DNA from: Bacillota bacterium
GTDB lineage: Bacteria; Bacillota; Bacilli; Alicyclobacillales; SLC66
NCBI GenBank assembly: GCA_021821185.1
Contig: JAKACU010000037.1
Span: 1-18,850 of the forward strand
Reading direction: 5' to 3'
Length of the DNA stretch: 18,850 bases
Shown: piece after piece, positions 7,690 to 15,828 of the stretch
Numbering within the stretch: the stretch's first letter is position 1
Layout: each line of letters starts with the position of its first letter
Notes under the pieces: generated by a model
Database searches by the model: none
Told to the model about the DNA's origin: nothing
Seen by the model: only the letters and a program-made list of their open reading frames with translations
Position numbers and translations under genes: made by a program

Positions 7690-10600
7690 TCATGAAACGG
7701 CCAGTTCTTCATCCGTTAGCTGTACAGCTTCTGCTGTTTCCGTAAAATACAACCACACTTCCGTCACAGACCGTAAAAAAGACCGTTCTAAAGCGGTTTT
7801 GTACATAGCCATTTGAGATACATATTGGTATGCTGTTTCACGACTATCTCGGTACACATGATCTGTTTTGTAATCAAGTAGAAGGATTCCATGTTCACCA
7901 AAAACTAAACAATCCACAGTTCCTTGAACAATCACCGCAGCATAGCGATCCGTACTTCTTTTCGTGATCTGGTGATCACGAACGCATTGCGGTGCTAGCG
8001 CCATCGTAAAGGATACTTCTCGTTGCACCCGCGATGGATCTTGCAACAAGATCTGACCAAGCGATGTCTGAAAGAAGCTCGCAATCGCTCCTGCAGATAC
8101 AGCCGCGAATTCATCGTTGGTTATCCTGTCGTCCCGGAGCATTTGCTCGAGTTGTCTTGCAACATAATCATCTATCATCAAGTGAGGGTCTAGGGTAAGA
8201 AGTTGAAGTACCTTGTGCATGGCTGTACCTTTCTCAGCCGCCGACAACCCTGACACTTGTTGCACAAACTTTGGTCTTCGCAATGGCGGCCTGGATACTT
8301 TGACAAGTGGTGAAGTAGAGAAGGAATCATCTTGGGTTTGCCAAACCGATGTACGCTTCTTCCATTCTGTGACACTCATTTTAGCCGGAACAGCAAACCA
8401 GTTGGCATCACCATCATAGACATAATCGAGCAAGGTATCGCGCCACACTTGACGCATCGTTTCTTGTTCGGGCAAAAGAGGTGGCAACGAGTCAGGGAGC
8501 AATCGCGCGATCTCTGCCCAAGGTACATCATCGACTACAGGTTGCAAGACTGCGCAAGAGTCCAAGACGGGCTCTACATCTGGCGTGATCACATGATAAA
8601 GCTTGTCCAAACTTGCTGAACGCGTCACCACCGGTAACAGCCAATCAAGAAAAGATGTTGCCCGTAAAATGACAGCGTCGGAAAGAGGGGTGACAAGCTC
8701 CTCATCATGTACGATATCCTGACTATGCGCTATCGCCTTTGGTGCGTCATCAACAGATCCCACCATGATGAGACACTCTCTTGCACGCGTCATGCCAACG
8801 TATAGTATACGCGCCTCTTCAGCTAGCATCTCGCGTCGCTCACTTTGGCGTATACCAAATGACGTGATCGTGTCGTAGCGTTGACGCCGCTCATAATCTA
8901 CAAATTGCGGACCTAATCCAAGCGTTCGATGCAAAGAAAATAAAGATTTCGTGGTCGGCAACTGAAACTTACCGCCTAGGTTAGCAAGGAATACGATCGG
9001 AAATTCAAGACCTTTACTTTTATGAATAGTCATGACCCGCACAGCATCGCCTGTCATAGCATCGTCTTTAACGGCCACGGCTGAATGTTGCATCTCATGT
9101 TCTTCAAGATAGCGAACAAATCCTGCAAAAGCATCTTGTTCAATACCATCATACGCTTTCGCTAACGATACAAGGGCATCCAAATGAGCGGACCTTTGTG
9201 CTCCTGATGGAAGCGACAAAGAAAAACCATCCAATCCACTATCCTTAATTACAAAAGAAACAGCATCGCCGACATGTTGTGTCCGTGCGACTGTCCGCCA
9301 CTGATCGAGTTTTGCCAAAAAGACAAGCACCTTTTGCGCAAGGTCATGATCCACATGCGCACAACTCCCATAGCCGAGTAACGCGTCATAAAATGTTCCC
9401 TGCGAATTTACGCGAATGTTTGCCAAATCGGTACTTGTAAAGGCGCCAATCGGAGATCGTAAGATAGCAGCCAAGGCAATATCTTGCATTGGATTATCGA
9501 TAATCTGGCATAGTGCCACGGCAAGTCGTACTTCAAGGCCGGCAAAAAAACCTTCGTGATTAGCTCCTTGACAAGGAATTCCCATTTGACGCAAAACCCG
9601 TACGATAACCTCTGTACGATGAAGAGCGGAACGAAGCAACACAACAACATCATCATAACGCATCTCACGATATACACCATTTCGCGCGTCAAAAATGCTT
9701 TGCTGTGCCTCTTTCATTTTCAAGATACGTTCTCCAATAAAATGTGCCTCGCGTTCCATTATGGTCAATGGCACACGATCATCTACAACATCAAAAAGAT
9801 CCACATCGTCTTCAGTTGTTTGCGTTTCATCTTCCTTCACCAAATCACGCTGACTCAGTACGACTATTTCAACAGGGCCCGCAAACGTACTCACCGCATC
9901 AGGTACTTCTGGATACTGTGCTCCTGGTAGCATAAAAGCCCGTTCATCATAGACAAGGCCACCAAGTGCGGGAATAAACAAATGATGAAAAACATCGTTA
10001 ACAGCATGAATGATCGATTCACGACTTCGATAATTTTGTTGTAACGAAATCGTGATAGCCTTGTCCCCAACTTGGTATTGGGTATATTTATTCAAAAATA
10101 GTTGGGGCTCTGCCATGCGAAACCGATAAATACTTTGTTTAACGTCCCCAACCTGAAATAGATTGGAATTGTCCTCATTGCACAAAAGCGATAAAATGGC
10201 GTCTTGCACAGGGCTCGTATCTTGGTATTCATCAACCATCACTTCAACAAACTGTTCAGACAATTGCTTGGCTAAGCTAGACCGAGCACCATCCGTCTCA
10301 CTAAGGGCTTGGAAAGCAAGATGCTCCAGATCCGCAAAATCGACCGCGGCACGGCGGTGTTTCTCGTCCAAAAATGCGCGTGAAAAGTCTTTCACAAGAA
10401 TAACCAACGACGTAACCCAGGGTAAAACTTGCTTCAACTCATCAAGTAAAGTTTGCGAAGAACGTTGCAAGAGGCCATTTTTCAGTATCCTCATATCACG
10501 CTTCACACGATCACGAAGTTGCGTTACCTGTTCCTTGCAATCCGCATCGCATTCTTTGTCCGCTGGCATGCGGCCAAACTCAAAGGACATGTAATTACAA

Positions 10601-11418
10601 ACCGCCTGATAGTCACGAATTTTTGCTGCTTTATGGGCAGCAAGTAAAGCGTCTCGCTCCTTCGTTAGGTTAGGAAGCCAGCGCAAAGGACCCGCTTTTT
10701 GCACAGCTATACATATCGCTTCTTGCATCAAAGAAGCACTTTGTTCGATGCGTTCACTTAAGGCTTCAAAAAACGCCTGTCCCAGGAACGAATCGGAAAG
10801 TGGTTGTTGCGATGCATCGATAAAATGTTGCAAAGCCTGATCAAGCCATACTTCAGGGAGCGGTTGACTCTGTGCGAAATGAAATAGCTCAAGGACCATG
10901 TCGCGAATAGTTTGTTCACCACGGGTACCCCCATATCGCAACGCAAATTGATCAAACGCCTCATCACCTGAAGCAAAATTCTCTTCAAGCACATGATCAA
11001 GTGTGGCTTGCATCAGCAGTGCCTGCTCCTGACTATCCATAACGCGAAACCCGGGTTCTATGCTAAGCTGTAAACCAGCCAATCGGATTACTTTCATACA
11101 AAAACTATGGAGCGTTGAGATCGTCGATCGTTCTAACAAATATAACTGCCGACTAAGACATTCATCATAGCCATGTTGATCAATCATGTCGCGAAACGCT
11201 TGTGCGATGCGCTCCCTCATCTCAGAAGCCGCAGCCTCCGTAAACGTCACGATCAAAATTCGATCAACATCGACTTGATCAGCACCAAGCACACGAGTGA
11301 TGACACGTTCAACGAGAACACTCGTCTTACCGGATCCTGCCCCAGCTGATACTAAAATGGCCCTATCGCGTTCTTCGATCGCCCTCATTTGTGCATCAGA
11401 CCAGGTCCTCAACGTCAT
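7690..11418 (-). CDS. addA: ATP-dependent helicase/nuclease subunit A (AddAB)
   Basis: The superfamily 1 helicase and nuclease subunit of AddAB, the RecBCD counterpart of Bacilli that unwinds and resects double-strand breaks up to a Chi site and prepares 3' tails for RecA. 1242 residues, close to B. subtilis AddA. Visible motifs are the Q-motif TWSDAQMRAIEE at the N-terminus, Walker A SAGAGSGKT (24-32), motif II VDEYQDT (395-401), QVGDVKQSIYRFR after it, and the C-terminal RecB-type nuclease block LLLDYKTD with Asp1182 and Lys1184 followed by a Gln-Tyr motif (AYQYVSQMAMYK). The frame stays open upstream to 11460, but the ATG at 11418 has AAAAGGGGG directly before it and matches family N-termini. 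This start lies inside the end of addB (23-base overlap), which points to coupled translation of the two subunits. Confidence 0.96.
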   Translation of the reverse strand: MTLRTWSDAQMRAIEERDRAILVSAGAGSGKTSVLVERVITRVLGADQVDVDRILIVTFTEAAASEMRERIAQAFRDMIDQHGYDECLSRQLYLLERSTISTLHSFCMKVIRLAGLQLSIEPGFRVMDSQEQALLMQATLDHVLEENFASGDEAFDQFALRYGGTRGEQTIRDMVLELFHFAQSQPLPEVWLDQALQHFIDASQQPLSDSFLGQAFFEALSERIEQSASLMQEAICIAVQKAGPLRWLPNLTKERDALLAAHKAAKIRDYQAVCNYMSFEFGRMPADKECDADCKEQVTQLRDRVKRDMRILKNGLLQRSSQTLLDELKQVLPWVTSLVILVKDFSRAFLDEKHRRAAVDFADLEHLAFQALSETDGARSSLAKQLSEQFVEVMVDEYQDTSPVQDAILSLLCNEDNSNLFQVGDVKQSIYRFRMAEPQLFLNKYTQYQVGDKAITISLQQNYRSRESIIHAVNDVFHHLFIPALGGLVYDERAFMLPGAQYPEVPDAVSTFAGPVEIVVLSQRDLVKEDETQTTEDDVDLFDVVDDRVPLTIMEREAHFIGERILKMKEAQQSIFDARNGVYREMRYDDVVVLLRSALHRTEVIVRVLRQMGIPCQGANHEGFFAGLEVRLAVALCQIIDNPMQDIALAAILRSPIGAFTSTDLANIRVNSQGTFYDALLGYGSCAHVDHDLAQKVLVFLAKLDQWRTVARTQHVGDAVSFVIKDSGLDGFSLSLPSGAQRSAHLDALVSLAKAYDGIEQDAFAGFVRYLEEHEMQHSAVAVKDDAMTGDAVRVMTIHKSKGLEFPIVFLANLGGKFQLPTTKSLFSLHRTLGLGPQFVDYERRQRYDTITSFGIRQSERREMLAEEARILYVGMTRARECLIMVGSVDDAPKAIAHSQDIVHDEELVTPLSDAVILRATSFLDWLLPVVTRSASLDKLYHVITPDVEPVLDSCAVLQPVVDDVPWAEIARLLPDSLPPLLPEQETMRQVWRDTLLDYVYDGDANWFAVPAKMSVTEWKKRTSVWQTQDDSFSTSPLVKVSRPPLRRPKFVQQVSGLSAAEKGTAMHKVLQLLTLDPHLMIDDYVARQLEQMLRDDRITNDEFAAVSAGAIASFFQTSLGQILLQDPSRVQREVSFTMALAPQCVRDHQITKRSTDRYAAVIVQGTVDCLVFGEHGILLLDYKTDHVYRDSRETAYQYVSQMAMYKTALERSFLRSVTEVWLYFTETAEAVQLTDEELAVS

Positions 11419-14400
11419 TACCCCCTTTTGTAGCTGAGTCAAGCAAAGACGCAATCTCATCTTCTTTTAAAACAGACAAATTTCGATACGATCCCATCCC
11501 GTGAGCTGGTTCGAAATGACATAAGGAGTGAAATTCACAAAACACACACGCATGGTCTTGCGACGTGAGCCGGTAAGGATTGATGGATGTTTCACCGGCC
11601 ATCATTTCCTTTGCAAATTCCACTACAGACGCTTGCACCCGCATTGTTAAACCTTTCCACTGATCGTTCGTTACGGCCATGACTTGACTTGAAAAATTTC
11701 CATCTTGCTTGAGCATCTTAGGAAACAAATCTGTGAGCGCCTCTTTTTCCCCTTGGGAAGCATCCAATAAAGGCACTATTCGGGGTTCCTTTCGTAACAG
11801 CCCTCGCATCCGGAGTGCTTTTCGAAATTGTTCCGTTGTTTTCGGTTCTTGCGTCGGGCCTTGAACAGAGGCAATCGGATCCATCAACGGGAAGTAAAAC
11901 ATCCCAGCAAACTCCACATCATCTTGCAAAGAATCTTGCAACATCGGTTCCAAAACTTTTGCATACAAAGGGAGTTGCAACATAAGACCATGATACATAC
12001 GCAAGAGAGATACCTTATGTTCGCTGCTTTTATAGTCAATCACGCGATACCACACTTTATCTTTGTCCTGTGCGATATCGATGCGATCAATTCGGCCCTT
12101 CAGTCGCAGCTTGCCTTTAGGCAAAGGCAAAGTCATTATGGGTGCCAAATTGCCTTCACAATCACCAAAAGACAGCTCCGTTTGATAAGGAACAAACGCA
12201 CTTCGCCGCGCGTGCTCTGTCAGCACCCACAGCGCGCGTAGCAAAATAGCATACACCTGCTTGGCTTCCTGCCTTGCACGAGCTGAACGAGTAAGCATTT
12301 GATCGCGAAATTGTTCTATATGTTTGTTATATAACCGAAAGAGTCGTTGTTCTACCGCAGCGTCGGTCAAGGATCCCCAAGGTAAACTATCTTGTGTCAA
12401 TTGCAAAACAAACTCATGCAAAATGGCATGCATCAAACTACCTCGTGTAGCTTGATCAATCGTAAATCGCTCACGTTCTTTAAGGCGCAGTCCATAAGTC
12501 GCGAAATGAGCAAAGGAACAGCGCGCAAACAATTCTAAACGAGATACGCTAGCAACGACATCCGTACCAAATACCTGTTGCGCAAGAACCGTCGGCAGTG
12601 TTTCACTATATACACGATGAGCAAGACCTACGAGAAACGTTTTTGCAAGATCCTGAGACAAGATACGATTGGCAAATAGATCATAAGCAGCATACCACAA
12701 CGGGGTTAACGTCTGACCCTTTTGAAAATCGCGCAATGCACCTGCTAAAAAACGAGCTGTTTTTTGAGGCGTCACACACAAGCGATAATCCGCATCATCC
12801 TGCAATGTCAGAGCATCACGATAATAGCGCCACGGAACATCGTTTATGGCATACAATCTCCGTATCTCCGATAAAACGATCGATGGCGATAAAGAGCTTC
12901 CCTGATCCGCCTGTGGATAGGAAATAGTCAAAAACCGCGTGGCTCTTGTCAACGAAAGATACACACGATAGCGCTCAAACAACTGTTTTCGTGACGTAAA
13001 CGGCGACAACTCAACGCCTGCTTCAAGCAGCCATTCACGTTGTGCGTCAGACAGCACCTCATCTTCCAATGCCTGTAGGGGAAAGAGGCCTTGGGCCGCC
13101 CCCATTACAAATACTGCCTGTGCTTCAAACGCCCGAACGCGATTCACTTCTGTGATGATAACCTGATCAACTTGTGCAGGAATCAGGCCTACCGTAACTC
13201 CATCAAATACGCGCAAAATAAGGTCTTGCGCCTGTGCGAGCGTTACGAACTCATCACCAAATGCCGCAACAAAATCATCTAAAGCTTGCACGACCGCGTC
13301 ATACGCCTTCTCATGCATCTCAAGCATAACAAGGTCACCCTCATCTTGGGCTCGTTCCATAAATCGTTTCATAGTAGTCGGCGCATCAACTGCCACGAGT
13401 AAGTCCCATAATGCGCTGGCCAAGGAATGCATGGTACATGCTGAACCAAGTTCATTAAGAAAAGTCCAGAGAATATCGACGACCATTTTTCTAGCCTCTT
13501 CAAGAGGCCTGTCTTTTTGCTGCCTGACTTGTATCGGCTGTAACCAATCTTCTCCTGACAAGCCGCGAGCCAATGCGTAATTTTCCAAATGATCTACCAC
13601 CGCACGCGGTATTGGAAAAACGTCCGTCTTTAAGAAACGAAACACATCATCACTTTGCAAACCTGAAGCAGCAGCTCGTAAAGCGGACAAGAGAAACACA
13701 GCTAAAGGATGATTTTTGAGCGTCCGTCTTTCATCCATATAAAAAGGAATACCCGCTTGAACAAAGGATTCCATCATCTGCGCTGCATAAAGCGAAAGAC
13801 TTGGCACGATACATACGACATCCGAAAAACGCAACGCATGTTCGCGTTTTAGGGAAAGCATGTCCGCGATGACGCCGTCCACTTCAGCTTGCTTTGTCGT
13901 AGCTTGGGCCAAACGCAAGTCATCGAATACATCAGTTGCAGCAGATCGAAAAGGTTGCCCTGGCATGGTGAATACTTGTTGTTCAAGATGTGCGAGACGG
14001 GGAGCCAAGAAAAAACGGGGACTCGGCCCTGCCAACTCTGTGATGCGTGGAACTGTCGCTGTCACTTGTTCAATGATGCCAAGGATGCGGCGAAAGGTGT
14101 CTTGCGCTTGCGCAAAAGGTGTCTGTAACGATAGAGGTTGTTGAATTTGCCTCAGGATGGCCTGAGGTGCACCAATAGTCACCGTCAACGATGTAATAGG
14201 TGCAGTTAAAAAAGATTGGATTACCTGTAACTCTTGTGCGGTGAATCCGACAAATCCATCCACAAAAATCTGCGCATCGCGAAGGCTTGGCCAAACATGG
14301 GCATGACGGGCAAGAAAAGGCAACAAATCATAGGAATCGACGAAAGCATCGTGTAACCGCCTTTGATAGGCATCATAAAGAAGGCTCATATCAGCCAATT

Positions 14401-14866
14401 TGGCGCCTAAGAAAGGGTCAATCGAGTCAAGCTTAGCACTACTGGCTAACTTCGCTGGCGTGTGAGCATATAGTTGGCATTCTTCGAGCCAATGTAATAA
14501 GCGCTCCATGTAATGTGCCGATGCGTCAGGTCGCGATAACGCAGTGAGCTGTTCAGCCACATCAGCATACGCCTGAGCAAAAAGCGCGTATTTACCTGCG
14601 GCATGCAAGGGACGTGCCGATGCCTTATCGAGATCCATACGAGCTTGATGAGCCAAACGACGAAAGCTCAATACCTGTGCCCTCACATGTGCGCCGCCTA
14701 AGGAAGCTGTCGTCAACCAGGTTTCCATGGTGAACGCTGCCTGATCAGGTACAAGAAGCAGTAGCGGTGGCCCAAACGGATTGGCTGCAGCCTCTTTGCT
14801 GATCATCTCAATAATCTGATGAGACTTGCCGCTTCCCGCACGACCCGTGATCATATGGATATCCAC
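11396..14866 (-). CDS. addB: ATP-dependent helicase/nuclease subunit B (AddAB)
   Basis: Partner of AddA, with an inactive helicase-like core, the Chi-recognition region and a second nuclease that cuts the other strand. The N-terminus has Walker A GRAGSGKS. The C-terminal half has DYKSSEHKVSLLRMYHGL, the RecB-type nuclease core. The four cysteines of the iron-sulfur staple are present: one in LFARCSFAHF upstream of the nuclease, and a C-x2-C-x5-C cluster (CVFCEFHSLC) about 45 residues from the end, the same spacing as in B. subtilis AddB. I start at the GTG at 14866, eight bases after AGAGGG (14875-14880); the in-frame GTG at 14872 is only two bases from that site. Length 1156 residues, normal for the family. 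It begins 18 bases after the ABC gene and overlaps addA at its end. Confidence 0.95.
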   Translation of the reverse strand: MDIHMITGRAGSGKSHQIIEMISKEAAANPFGPPLLLLVPDQAAFTMETWLTTASLGGAHVRAQVLSFRRLAHQARMDLDKASARPLHAAGKYALFAQAYADVAEQLTALSRPDASAHYMERLLHWLEECQLYAHTPAKLASSAKLDSIDPFLGAKLADMSLLYDAYQRRLHDAFVDSYDLLPFLARHAHVWPSLRDAQIFVDGFVGFTAQELQVIQSFLTAPITSLTVTIGAPQAILRQIQQPLSLQTPFAQAQDTFRRILGIIEQVTATVPRITELAGPSPRFFLAPRLAHLEQQVFTMPGQPFRSAATDVFDDLRLAQATTKQAEVDGVIADMLSLKREHALRFSDVVCIVPSLSLYAAQMMESFVQAGIPFYMDERRTLKNHPLAVFLLSALRAAASGLQSDDVFRFLKTDVFPIPRAVVDHLENYALARGLSGEDWLQPIQVRQQKDRPLEEARKMVVDILWTFLNELGSACTMHSLASALWDLLVAVDAPTTMKRFMERAQDEGDLVMLEMHEKAYDAVVQALDDFVAAFGDEFVTLAQAQDLILRVFDGVTVGLIPAQVDQVIITEVNRVRAFEAQAVFVMGAAQGLFPLQALEDEVLSDAQREWLLEAGVELSPFTSRKQLFERYRVYLSLTRATRFLTISYPQADQGSSLSPSIVLSEIRRLYAINDVPWRYYRDALTLQDDADYRLCVTPQKTARFLAGALRDFQKGQTLTPLWYAAYDLFANRILSQDLAKTFLVGLAHRVYSETLPTVLAQQVFGTDVVASVSRLELFARCSFAHFATYGLRLKERERFTIDQATRGSLMHAILHEFVLQLTQDSLPWGSLTDAAVEQRLFRLYNKHIEQFRDQMLTRSARARQEAKQVYAILLRALWVLTEHARRSAFVPYQTELSFGDCEGNLAPIMTLPLPKGKLRLKGRIDRIDIAQDKDKVWYRVIDYKSSEHKVSLLRMYHGLMLQLPLYAKVLEPMLQDSLQDDVEFAGMFYFPLMDPIASVQGPTQEPKTTEQFRKALRMRGLLRKEPRIVPLLDASQGEKEALTDLFPKMLKQDGNFSSQVMAVTNDQWKGLTMRVQASVVEFAKEMMAGETSINPYRLTSQDHACVFCEFHSLCHFEPAHGMGSYRNLSVLKEDEIASLLDSATKGGNDVEDLV

Positions 14867-14884
14867 AAACACATCCCTCTTTTC

Positions 14885-15667
14885 TCAATGCTTCAGGCGA
14901 ACCACCGGGTAGCCGTCTTGAAACTTCACGTGTACAGAGATTCCAAACGTCGCTGATAAACTTTCCTGCGTCAACATCTCTTGTTTTAGTCCCGCTCCCA
15001 CAATTGTCCCATCGCGAAGAAGTAATGTGTGCGTAATAGCAGGCATGATTTCATCTGGGTAGTGCGTTACATACAACACCTGTGGTGCATCGAGCGTAGA
15101 ACAAAGCTTTTGGATCGTTTGGATCAGTCGCTCGCGCGATGGGAAATCAAGTCCATTGCATGGTTCATCCAAAATGAGTATTGATGGATGCGCCATCAAG
15201 GAACGGGCAATCAATACTTTTTGTTTCTCCCCCTGCGACAAAAGCCGATAAGGCTCGGTAGCCAATTGATCGGCATCCATCATGGACAGAAAGTGCATCG
15301 CTTGCTCGCGATCTTCTTGGCAAATATTTTCATAAAGTCCATATGCCGCATAGCGACCACTTGCCGTAATGGCTAAGGCAGACTGATCTGCTTCAAGTCG
15401 CGCATCCATATTGGTGCTGACAAACCCGATCGATTTTCGCAACTCCCGTACGTCGTAGTGACCCAACTGATGGGAGAGCACATGAACGCGGCCCTTACTT
15501 GGCCATAAATACCCAAGAACAGTTTGTAAAAGCGTCGTTTTCCCTGCGCCATTCGCCCCTAAAATAGCCCAATGCTGCGAACGCATTGTCTCCCATGTCA
15601 CATCATGCAATAAAAAACGACCTTGACGTGAAATACTGACATTTTGAACAGAGATCAAAGATTCCAT
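14885..15667 (-). CDS. Stand-alone ABC transporter ATP-binding protein (YlmA/ModF-like)
   Basis: 260 residues forming one ABC ATPase domain: Walker A GANGAGKTT (37-45), signature LSQGEKQ (143-149), Walker B ILILDEP (163-169), D-loop NGLD (171-174) and switch His202 in VTHYPDE. The Q-loop region reads IGFVSTNMD (80-88) and lacks the usual glutamine, as I recall for ModF/YlmA-type ATPases. It has no membrane segment, and no permease gene is nearby, so its partner and substrate are unknown; a role apart from transport is possible. The ATG at 15667 has GGGG eight bases before it (15676-15679); the frame stays open to a TTG at 15688, but that has no ribosome site. It is the first gene of the operon that continues into addB, 18 bases downstream. 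Whether it has anything to do with DNA repair cannot be told. Confidence 0.88.
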   Translation of the reverse strand: MESLISVQNVSISRQGRFLLHDVTWETMRSQHWAILGANGAGKTTLLQTVLGYLWPSKGRVHVLSHQLGHYDVRELRKSIGFVSTNMDARLEADQSALAITASGRYAAYGLYENICQEDREQAMHFLSMMDADQLATEPYRLLSQGEKQKVLIARSLMAHPSILILDEPCNGLDFPSRERLIQTIQKLCSTLDAPQVLYVTHYPDEIMPAITHTLLLRDGTIVGAGLKQEMLTQESLSATFGISVHVKFQDGYPVVRLKH

Positions 15668-15704
15668 GTGTACAACCCCATCTATCAAATCATGTGTTTC
15701 TCGT

Positions 15705-15733
15705 ATTTTACCTGACTTCTTGTACGCGGTCTA
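15705..15733 (-). promoter_or_regulatory. Probable promoter of the ABC-addB-addA-metH-panE operon
   Basis: On the minus strand, TAGACC (15733-15728) and TAAAAT (15710-15705) are separated by 17 bases and resemble a housekeeping -35/-10 pair (four and five matches of six). Transcription would start near 15698 and give a leader of about 30 bases before the ABC gene's ATG. No other good promoter is obvious between here and metH, because all the gaps are under 25 bases. Confidence 0.5.
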
Positions 15734-15789
15734 TGATTGTGCGCGCAACAGGATTACACAGGCACATCGCTTTTCCAATATAAAAATGG

Positions 15790-15795
15790 TAAAAT
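15790..15795 (+). promoter_or_regulatory. Extended -10 promoter of the membrane protein gene
   Basis: TGGTAAAAT at 15787-15795 is an extended -10 element; the -35 region is weak. Transcription would start near 15802, leaving a leader of about 27 bases that contains the ribosome site GGAG (15816-15819). Confidence 0.45.
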
Positions 15796-15828
15796 ATTGT
15801 CTTATCCTGCAGTGTGGAGTGATTCCTC

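Noticed and set aside
10163..10594. Long open frame of 143 codons antisense to addA, and similar frames opposite addB and metH
   Set aside because: These are shadows of long coding genes in the opposite frame, with no start signals or recognisable domains.
11419..11460. Longer addA start with 14 more N-terminal residues
   Set aside because: The extension lies wholly inside addB, has no ribosome site of its own, and the family begins at the Q-motif region close to the ATG at 11418.
15740..15747. TGCGCGCA palindrome in the divergent region between the ABC gene and the membrane protein gene
   Set aside because: Only eight bases, and short CG palindromes are frequent. There is no second copy and no regulator gene nearby.
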